Source of the DNA: Brachionus koreanus
Lineage: Eukaryota > Rotifera > Eurotatoria > Ploima > Brachionidae
Assembly: GCA_016987375.1 (NCBI GenBank)
Contig: PJRA01000508.1
Location: forward strand, 484,046-548,045
Reading direction: 5' to 3'
DNA: 64,000 nt
This document shows positions 11,932-21,032 of the stretch, in pieces. A program made the position numbers and the translations under genes. Every line of letters begins with the position of its first letter. Position 1 is the stretch's first letter. The notes below the pieces were generated by a model. That model saw only the letters and a program-made list of their open reading frames with translations. It was not told the DNA's origin and made no database searches.

Positions 11932-14687
11932 AATACTTAAAATTACAATATTTTATATTAATTATATATTTATTTCAAATCAAAAAATGTTGTTGTCAAA
12001 TTAAAATAATTTTTTATACAAAGTTATTTTATCTTTAATTAAAACTTTTCGGAAAAATAGCTTGTTTTATTTTTTTTCTACATTTTACATTTAAATTTTA
12101 AATTAAATCAAATTTATTTAAATCTAAAAAATTACTCCTAAAATTTTTTAATTAATAAATTTAAATTAAAGTCTAAGAAAAAAAGCTCCAATTTTTCTTA
12201 CATTTATTGAAAACGATCATTATATTTTTTTTTTGGTTATGTTCTATTTTTTTAAATCAAATTTATGACAAGATCTATCATGGCAACACTTTGAAAAATG
12301 TCTAAAAAAGTTTAAATTCAACTTTTGTTTTGCTTGTTAAATTCAATCGGGAATTAATAAATTCTAAATCGGTTTGTATTAAACTAACATAAGTATGTGG
12401 TGGGTCTGGGCTGCTTGGGATAAGTATTCAATTAATTTGTTTAATCATATAAATTCACCTTGATGAATACTTTAAAACTAGAATAGTGTTGAAGTAAAAT
12501 GTGTAAAATGAAGATTTATATTTTATTTTTTTAACTATTTAAAATACTATATCTTTAAAAATTAAAAAGAGGGAAAACCCCCTTTAATGACAAACTTTAC
12601 GATTTTTCTTATGTAAGGAAATTAGTAACATCAGTTAAATTCCAAAAAAATAAGCATTTGGGCAGTACAATGTTGTACAAGTTTGGACAAACGAATTCTA
12701 AATTCTGCCAACAGTCTTCATTTTTCTGTAAAATGCACATCATTAAAAAAACATTAGGTATTACACTAAATTGTTCAGTTTTTGCAGAGCTTAGAATTCT
12801 TATGTACAAATTTGTATTTTTGTAAACTATTTTCAGAACCATTTTTGCATAACTAGGAAAAAAATAGTTTTTCCTTTTTGTTCTGTAATATTTGTACTAA
12901 GATTTCACATTGCCAGCATTTGAAATAATAATTAAAATTTAAGTTTAATTGAAAACATATTGTCAAGCAGGTTCCATTCCAGGTTACGTTTTAATGTATT
13001 CAAGGTCTAGAAACATGTAGCTAAAACGAGAACAAAATTTAAAGTAATTAAGAAAATTTTTTTGAAAAACTTTTAAGAAAATATTTTAATTTAATATAGT
13101 GAATTATTTATTTCTGTTTCGAAAATATTCAAAATAATTATTTGAATTTAAATTATTTAAAAAATATTTGTTTATTTGTTTTTTTAAACAAGAAGCAAAA
13201 ACGAGTCACGAATGGTTCTTTTTCAATTTTTAATCGCTCAAATTTATAATTTATTATTAATTTACCATAAAATTCTACTAAATTTTGTAAAATAAATTAT
13301 GTAAAAGATTATCTTTTTAGCAAAATATATATATTTACTTCTAGAAGCATCAATATTTTTCAATTTTAAATTTATACGAAATTTTTAAATTCTAAATTAT
13401 GAATTTAACTTGAAAATTAATGTATTAATCATTAAAGCGATTAAAAAATTCGAAGTACGAAGAAGAATGAAATTAAAAAAGAAAAAATGGTTAGAAAATT
13501 CCGCATAAAAGAAATATTAATCTTTTTCATAAAACTAATATTTAGCTATTTTTTTTTCTTAATTAAGTTTTAAATAAATTTATGCGTAAATTTAATTTTA
13601 ATCTCTAGATTTTCAAACAAGTAATTTTACTCGTACTTGTGACCCTAGTATAAAAAATTTAGATGCTTCTAGTGTTATAATATTTAAATATGAATTATTG
13701 CATAAATTTTTTTATGATTAAACAAATTATTTGAATCGTTAGTTGTTCAAATATTTAAAAATAGAAAAAATTATGAAAGGATATGATTTCTAGGATTATT
13801 TTTTCAAACAACGGTATAGCCAAAGTTGATTAGTGCCCAAATCTCAAAATTTAAAAGTTCTTTTATTCATAATTTTTCAAAATTTCAATAACTTCCAATT
13901 TTCCAAGATTTTTCTAATCTATTCAATAGAACAGGAAAATAATTTATTTTTAATTTGATATATTTTAATTTAATAGTTGCCTTATAAGTAAAAAAATTAA
14001 AAAATACTTGATATAAAAATTTTTTCTATTACACAAATAATTTCATTTACGGAACTGATCCTTGATTAGTGATCCTTAAAACGAAGACAATTTGATTGTC
14101 ACTAAAAAAACCAAATCGGTAGACTTTAAATTTAAAAATATATCTTAAGTTTTTTAAATAAATCCTTTTAGACTGATCAAATGTAAAAAATTAAAAGCAA
14201 ATTGCTTTCTTCTCTATTCCTGATTAAAGATGGCACCAGTACTCCATATACCGACAGTTTTTTTTATTTTAAGAGCTGTTTAACCTTTCAGCTTCTAATA
14301 AAATAAAAATATTACTTTTTTTCACTTTAATTTTGTTAGTGAAAACATGAAAATAAAACAAGTCTGACTTGTTTTAATTTACTGGTAAAATATAGATATC
14401 TAAAACCAAAAATGAAGTTTTGATAAAAACTAAAAATCTGAACCTTAATTGCAAATGAAATTATTTTTCTTGTAAAATAAAAAGAAACGGTCAAAAATTT
14501 TTTATTTTTAAATTTTAAATTTGGCTTAGCAAAAGTCTAAAAGATTAAAAGATTATTATTGATTATAAAATATTTCCTAATTTTTGTTTGTTCAATCGGC
14601 TTGAAATTATTCTCGTTCAAGTTGGTTGAATTGCTTTTAAACCTTTCATAATTAAGATATATAAAAGAAGGTTAATTTTCACTTAGT
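11932..14687. other. intergenic, AT-rich, with one TIR-like pair
   Basis: Spacer between the claudin-like gene and the carrier gene. It contains a probable MITE-like segment at 13336-13680 (listed separately). A minus-strand frame at 12609-12842 has no family resemblance and is not accepted as a gene. Confidence 0.5.
13336..13680. mobile_element. putative TIR element, ends related to TTAA-CACTAGAAGC
   Basis: The left end reads ttctagaagcatcaa (about 13338-13352) and the right end ttagatgcttctagtgtta (about 13659-13677), which are inverted relative to each other over about 12-15 bp. The CACTAGAAGC core matches the ends of the better-preserved element at 46776-47004. The interior is AT-rich and non-coding. 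This is likely a decayed non-autonomous DNA transposon. Boundaries are approximate. Confidence 0.4.
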
Positions 14688-15907
14688 TTATTTACCCATG
14701 ATGGTTTCAGCAACTCCTAGAAAATAAAACATTTGTGCAATGCCAAATAAAGGAGCTACTACGCATACTCGAGCAACTGCTCCTTTAAATAAAGCTGCAG
14801 GTGATTCATGCTTTAAAATTTTACTTTAAAAAAAAACGAGATTAATTTTTAGTTTTTTTCAATTTTTTTCTTGTTACAAAAAACTTTCTATCACTCCATT
14901 GTATTGTAAATCTCCTGGTGCTTTTGTTGTTGTTTGTATTCTGGTTTTTATTACTTAATCACAAATTAAAATTGATTTTATAATTTTATTTCAAAATACC
15001 GTCTAAAGGCGTAGCTATGTAAGACGCTATTGATCCTGCTAAGATACCAGATCCGAATGTGTGATAAAAGGGCGGTTTTTTTGTTTCGGGATCAATATCA
15101 CCCATTGAATTTATGTACGCAAATAAAGGAAAGTACATGGCAGAAAACGAAACATCTCGAACTAGTGTTGCTGTACCACCTTGGTAAAGACCACTTATTC
15201 CTTTTTTCTTAAGCAAATCAAGGGCCAATTTGGTTGCACTTTTAGATGAAGAAGATGATGAAGTATGTGACATAGCAACTAATTAAATTAATTTTTAAAA
15301 TAATAAATATTATAAGTTTAAATGGTTTTACACACCTACTCTTCCTGAATCTTGCTGAGCTATTTTTAGTAGCTCCATTGGTGTTGTTACAACAATTTGA
15401 CACATGCCTGCGCTAGCTCCAGCTAGAATTTGTTTGTACATTGGCAAAGAGCCATCTCTTTGATTTTCTTTATAGATAAATAAAATAAAGTTAAAGACTT
15501 ACTTTGATTTTAATAAAAAACGAAAGCCATCATTTGCAACAAGTTTAATAGCCTTTTCAGGAGTAATTAGCAAGAGATTTACTCCTGAGCCTTTGTACAT
15601 TCCGCGTATACCTTCACTTTTGAATGTCTTAATAAAACAATCGAAACTTTTTAAGGAAAAGTGTCTCAAAAACTGCTATTAAAAAAAAATATTTGTATAC
15701 TAGCTTTTGTAGAGATTATTTGCTCCAGCTGTATTTTGCCATCGAGTTTTAGCTAAATCAAGTGGAAATACACAGGTAACCCCGACTATTCCAGCTATAC
15801 TAGCATTTATTATTCGAGGTACAAGTCTTAAATATTTATTTTAAATTTTTCAAGATATATAATTAATTGAATAAATTTTACTACCCAAAATTATCGCTAG
15901 ATGACAT
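14688..15907 (-). CDS. SLC25A22: mitochondrial glutamate carrier (SLC25A22/A18-like)
   Basis: Inner-mitochondrial-membrane carrier of the SLC25 family, probably glutamate/H+ symport. Seven exons in transcript order: 15885-15907, 15701-15826, 15503-15646, 15336-15457, 15000-15278, 14878-14953, 14688-14823. Introns are 45-58 bp, all GT..AG, and phases agree throughout, giving 301 aa (human SLC25A22 is 323). The three carrier repeats each show the PX[DE]XX[KR]-type signature: [19 protein letters not shown] and TPLDVIKTRIQ. Diagnostic family segments include [35 protein letters not shown] and [17 protein letters not shown]. It lies 153 bp downstream of the PAAF1 stop on the same strand. Fifteen bases before the ATG is a long pyrimidine tract ending in AAG, a good acceptor for a 5' UTR or trans-splice. 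SLC25A18 versus A22 cannot be separated by eye. Confidence 0.93.
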
Positions 15908-16060
15908 TTTTCTTAATTTCGCCTTAAAAAAAAATTTAGAAAAAATTTAATTCTCATTTGTTTTCCTTTTCAAATGGGAAATTAAACCCATAATTTTTTT
16001 TTCCATAAAAAAGAAAGGGCTTTTAATTTTCATTCAATGTTTAATTGAGCTTAATTTATT

Positions 16061-19000
16061 TTAATCATTTTTTAGATTGTCAAAATTGTATTTTCTTATA
16101 AATCCATCACGACAACTAGTAAACAAATGAGTTTGATTGAAAGCAATTTGGTAGACTGGATCACAATCTGATCCAGTCAATTCAATTTTTGTATTGGATT
16201 CATCAATGTGCCAAGTAAAACAAGAGCCATCAGCTGATGATGCAATAAAACCATGTCGTTTACCAATTTTTTTCATGCACAAAATACTTGATCTCATTTC
16301 TTTCCATTTTTCAGTCGTTTTCCTAAAAATATCTAAAATCCACAACAATATTGGGACTTTTTCTTAAAAGTTACTCGACAAGATCTGTGATATGTATAAA
16401 TCCTTCCTGAGTACCACAAGCAACTTTACTTTCAGATACAAAGCAGCAGCAATTAACTGAACTTTCGCATTTAAGCTCAAATAATACTTTTCTTGCTCTT
16501 AAGCTAAGAACTCTCAAATATCCGTCGTCACATGCACAAGCAACAATTTTGTTATCAGTGCCTATTTCTCTTTCGTTCAAAGTTTCTGAGCGTTCAGGTA
16601 TCTCTAATTCCTTTATTAAATTTTCACTTAATTCCGAAATCGAAACACAGTTGATAATGGTGTTGAATTGACCAACTGTAGCTAAACACTTTGATTCACC
16701 AATGTCAAATAATTTACAGGAGCCATCTCGACTGACAGAGACAATATTGCGTCCTCTATCAACTATTTGAAAATCGCTTATGCCTCGAGAATGACCTATC
16801 AGGGTAACTGGACATGATGCATTCTCACATGACCAAACTTTCAAACGTAAGTCATCAGCACCACTTAAAACCACTAAACCTGATGGGAAAAATTTGCAAA
16901 CATTTACTTCACCAACATGTCCAAATAAAATTCTCTAAAAATTATGAAGGTTAAAAATTTCAGCTTTTTAAACACAAATTTTTACTCGTATTTGGCCATT
17001 ATCAGTTTGCCACAGAAGAAGCTGACCATCTTGGCTTGATGAAACTCCCAGGCCGCCTGAATTTACATCTAAAGCCAACACTGGTGTTGGCTTTTTTGTC
17101 TTTTCACTAAAATGTAGTTGGAATTTTTGATCTGGAGCAACAAACTTGCTAACAATCTCAAATTTTTCATTTTTAAATTTGATTTTTACCAATTTCTTAA
17201 AAAAGACAAAATGTATTTTCCAAATTACTCTTTAGCTATTGAATCTATAAGATCTTAGAGAACTTCTTATTTTTTACATCCTATCAGAAAAATTTAAAGT
17301 TTTATTTTTACTTATACAATTTATAGTTAAATAAAAAGTACCTCTATATAATTTAATTTACAGTTATATATTTAGAAAATTTTAGACAAAATGAAATTCT
17401 ATTCTAAAATTCAACGTTGATTCACTGATATTTTATTAAATTTCATTTAAAAATTTCTACAGGTGAAATTTAAAATTTTGGATATTTAAAAAAAAATTTT
17501 AAAGGCTTATCAAAATATACACTTTATTTTTCTTTTTGTCAAAAACAGATTTTAAAATTTAACTTGAAATTTTCTAAGCCAAGATGAAATTAACGAAATC
17601 TAAAATTTTAAGCCTACTTCCCAAAACATATTTAATCAAAGATCCTCTAATCATGATGATTTGTATTGCTTAATTATTAATAAATATTATTCTAAATTTA
17701 AATGTAATGTCTCTAATGTGTTAATATTAGCTTATACGAGATTGATTTTAGACTATTTTTATACAATAATCTATATTAATAATTAAGCAATACAAATCAT
17801 CATGATTAGAGGATCTTTGATTAAATATGTTTTGGGAAATTAGCTTAAAATTTTAAAATTTGTTAATTTCTTCTTTCAAATTTCAAGTTAAATTTTAAAA
17901 TCTGTTTTTGACAAAAAGAATAAATTGTATGTTGAAAACATCTGATTTGTTTCATATTTACATTTTTCTAATATCCAATCTAAAATCTTTATAAAATATC
18001 ATATCTGTGCCAAATTTTCTGTGAGCTTAGATTCACCATTTGGGGGGCACTTTTTTGAAGGAGAATTTTGTAATAAAATATGCATTTTATTTTTTATTAA
18101 GCTTTTTGCAGTCATAAAAAAAGCAAAGTTGCATAAAGGTCACAAGTCCATACTATTACCAATTAATGCTTAAAGCATGCTGGAAATATTTTTACTAAAT
18201 AGTGTTAGTGAGGTCAGTGACGGCCACTGGACCGCCAAAGCTTGGTTGTGGCCGTTTTGACGGCTGTGTAAAAAATACGAATTAAAAAATTTTCAAGTAT
18301 AAAATTCGAGTTTAACACCAAGTTTTGGCGGATCAGTGGCTGTAACTATGGGTACCCAGCACAACACAAAAAAAACAAGTTTTTCCGGGGCGCAATCACT
18401 TAGGACTTTTTAACACAAAAATAATTGGAAAAATATTTATTTTTTGATTTTCATATTTTCTTTTAAACTTTTTAGTTTTTTTAAAGAATAGACTTAAAAA
18501 TTAAAAATAAACAATCTAAGGCTAAGATTTTTATTTTTTCCTACAAAATTTAACTTGGACCTGAAAAACTATTTTTACCATGTATGATTTGGATTTTGCA
18601 AGAACAAATGATTCAAAAATATCGAAAAAAATGAATATTAATTTTAAAAATATTTTCACTATTGTTAATTCTAATTATTATAATAATTAATTATCAAAAA
18701 ATTAGATGATTGAAACATATTCTTATCAAGGCTAGATATGCAAACGGCATAAATAAATGGAAATATCAAGTTTAAACTCTTGAATTAATATGAAAAGATT
18801 TAATTAAGAGGCGTTCCCATTTAGAAAAAAATTTCAATGATAGCAGATAAACCCAATTATAGTCCTTTTTCTGAGTTTTATTGAATCCTTTTAAAATAAT
18901 TTATACTATAATATAATTTTTTTTTAACATCGCCTTAACGGCGTTCATTGAAATAATTAATATTGATAATAATAATACTTGAAAATTATCCCAAATAAAT

Positions 19001-19709
19001 GGTGCTTTAAAAAATGGCACATATAAAAAATTTCACTAATTTTTAGCACTTTTTAAAATTTTTTTTTATTTTTCCTAATAGTTCAATTTAACACTCAAAA
19101 GACAGAGGATTTTTTCGGCGATTTATCTTACATCTTTTAAATAGTTTTATTTAGATAAATTAAATTATTCTTGAAAATTTTAATTTTTGTACAAAATATG
19201 CTTATTTTCATGGAATAAAAAGTATTAAAAAAAGGTAGCACAAAAAAACATTCGAGTTTTGAGTGTAAAATGTTTTTTCAATCAGCTTTCCACTGTTTAA
19301 ATTGAAACAAAAAAATTTCTAGAAAATTGTTAAGTAAAATAAATCAAAATTACGTTATTGTTGGATATTTTTTCAATCTTAAACAATTTATCGTTTTCAT
19401 CTTGATTAGTCGGTGAAACAAAATCTGGTTGTTGGAAGAAAATTTTTGCGTTAATAGCGGGCTCTAGTATTCAATAGTCAAAGCATTAGTTATTTTCTCA
19501 AATAATAAAATTCTACTTGCTTACCTACTGAGTATTTAAACTGTACCCAAACAGACTCAGTTGCTTGCTCTCTGATTAATGAATGTTTAGAAAAATATAA
19601 ACCAAATTTTAAATTAATTCATACCGTAGAACGTCATCCCAATCGGATTGCAATATAAGTCTTTCCACTTAAATAAAATTTTAAACAAATTAGAAAAAAA
19701 TTTATTACT
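16061..19709 (-). CDS. PAAF1: proteasomal ATPase-associated factor 1 (WD40)
   Basis: WD40 protein that in mammals binds 26S proteasome base ATPases and acts in regulatory-particle assembly (Rpn14 homologue). Coding exons in transcript order: 19709 (single A), 19625-19667, 19525-19571, 19354-19463, 16986-17195, 16375-16934, 16061-16322; total 410 aa (human 392). Family matches run the whole length: N-terminal LILQSDWDDVLR, LDVNSGGLGVSSSQDG, FPSGLVVLSGADD, IVDRGRNIVSVSRDG, NEREIGTDNKIV, HGFIASSADGSCF and GSDCDPVYQIA. The start codon appears to be split: A at 19709, a 41-bp GT..AG intron, then TG at 19667, giving MERLILQSDW. No other in-frame ATG exists upstream of that exon. The fourth coding intron (17196-19353, 2158 bp) is about 40 times larger than its neighbours and contains three foldback or TIR segments. 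Identity is very secure; the split start is inferred. Confidence 0.92.
17511..17940. mobile_element. long imperfect foldback (MITE-like) inside PAAF1 intron
   Basis: Arms of roughly 170-180 bp at about 17511-17690 and 17770-17940 are inverted copies around an 80-bp spacer. The inner 60 bp (17623-17682 against 17773-17832) pair essentially perfectly, and the outer parts diverge with small indels. No ORF is present. The arms can form a long hairpin in the pre-mRNA. Likely a non-autonomous DNA transposon; no clear target-site duplication was read. Confidence 0.75.
18217..18346. mobile_element. short GC-richer foldback element in PAAF1 intron
   Basis: The arms at 18217-18245 and 18318-18346 are inverted copies matching at about 24 of 29 positions (left gtgacggccactggaccgcc, right complement gttacagccactgatccgcc). 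The block is clearly richer in G and C than its surroundings, which suggests insertion. The CAGTG-like outer ends recall hAT-type termini, but that is only suggestive. Confidence 0.55.
19088..19270. mobile_element. putative TIR element, TTAACACTCAAAA ends
   Basis: The left end is ttaacactcaaaag (19088) and the right end ttttgagtgtaaaa (to 19270), inverted over about 13 bp. The interior is AT-rich with no coding potential. It lies inside the long PAAF1 intron. Similar ends occur at 31205-31338. Probably a small non-autonomous DNA transposon. Confidence 0.45.
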
Positions 19710-19935
19710 TATATGTTTTTAAGCTGAGCAAAAAAATATATTCTGTTAATTTAAAGCTTTATTGTAAATTAAAATAAAAAATTATAATTGGTGAAAAAAA
19801 TGAATATGGAAGTATCTACCAAAATTATATTACATTTAAACGAGTCTATTTTTGTACAAGAAAAAAAAAGCTAAATTTAAATATCTAAAAAGACAAAATA
19901 TTTTGGGTGTCGTCTTGACTCAGCCAAATTAGAAA

Positions 19936-20880
19936 TTAAAGCTCTTCGTATTCAATTTTATGCGAACAAGTCTTGCATATTTTAAAATATTTGTCTTCAT
20001 TATCATCATAATGTTCTTCACCATATTCATGCTTGTGAAAATCGGCCAATTTTTTGGATCCTTGTCGCGCCTCTTTTCTTAAATCTTAAAAATATATATA
20101 AAATTAATTTTATTCATTTTCTAGCATTATCTTTGGAAAAAAGTTACTTTGAAGTTTTTTTTCATAATTTCGCTGTCTAGTCTTGTGTAAATTAACCAAT
20201 TTAAGTTCTTTTTTTTCGTCTAGTTTTTCTAGACTTTCATGAACAGTGATTGCACGCTCTACTATTTGACATTTCAAATACAGCTTCATTTCACCATATC
20301 TGTTTTTATGTGGATTCTTTTTTGTAATAAATTTAAGTGTTGGTTCTCTGAAGTCAAAGTCACAGTCCTTTAAAAGAAACTGTTCTTTGGCATCTGTTTT
20401 TGTAATTAAATCATATTCATCTGAATTAATTTCCCTTTAATTCACAATCTGAAATCTTTGAATGAAAAATTTCTTTGGTCTTACTTGCAAGTATCACAGA
20501 CGTTTAGATCAAAATTTTTGGATAAATATGAAAATGGAAATGATTTGTTACATTTAATGCATTTCAAGTGTTGGTCCTGAGTTGGTAAAGGAGACTCTTC
20601 AACAATGATTTCCTCTTTTTTTTTCTCTTCAATCAGCTCTTCTTCATCAATAAAAAAGCCAGCACCTGAATCGACTAATTTTTTGCTTTGTGTCGACATC
20701 ATAACTTTAGCACTTAAATGAAGTTTATAGAAAATTAATTAAAATTTGACAAGGCTACAGCTTAGCTGTTTTTTCTTTTTGTTCTCTTATTTCCAAAGCT
20801 CGCTTTCGGTTAGCTTCAATCCGAATTTTTTGTTCTTGACTCAATTCGGGAGATTTTTCTGTCTCTGGGCTTGATTCCAT
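19936..20880 (-). CDS. XPA: DNA-damage recognition protein XPA
   Basis: Nucleotide-excision-repair scaffold that verifies damage and contacts RPA, TFIIH and ERCC1. Four exons in transcript order: 20759-20880, 20485-20712, 20148-20434, 19936-20084; introns 46-63 bp with GT..AG ends; 261 aa (human 273). The zinc finger is C92-x2-C95-x17-C113-x2-C116 (CIKC .. CDTC), the XPA spacing. It is followed by the conserved DNA-binding segment [28 protein letters not shown] and [12 protein letters not shown]. The acidic stretch ([15 protein letters not shown]) matches the ERCC1/E-rich region. The C-terminus ([15 protein letters not shown]) carries the second conserved CxxC of the TFIIH-binding tail. The gene sits 152 bp after the TRMT10C stop and 226 bp before the PAAF1 start, all on the same strand. 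Confidence 0.96.
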
Positions 20881-21032
20881 AGTAAATACGGTCAATGATA
20901 TCTTAGATCAATTTTCAAAAAAAATTATTTAAGATTGAAAATTCATGTGCTAATTACGAACAAGAAAAAAATTTCTTGAATTATGTAGTTGGAATAAAAA
21001 AGAAAAACGAGTTTTTAAATTTCATTATTTTA

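Noticed and set aside
12609..12842. 77-codon minus-strand frame
   Set aside because: No family resemblance, no splice partner; starts in AT-rich sequence. Could be a decayed exon but cannot be supported.
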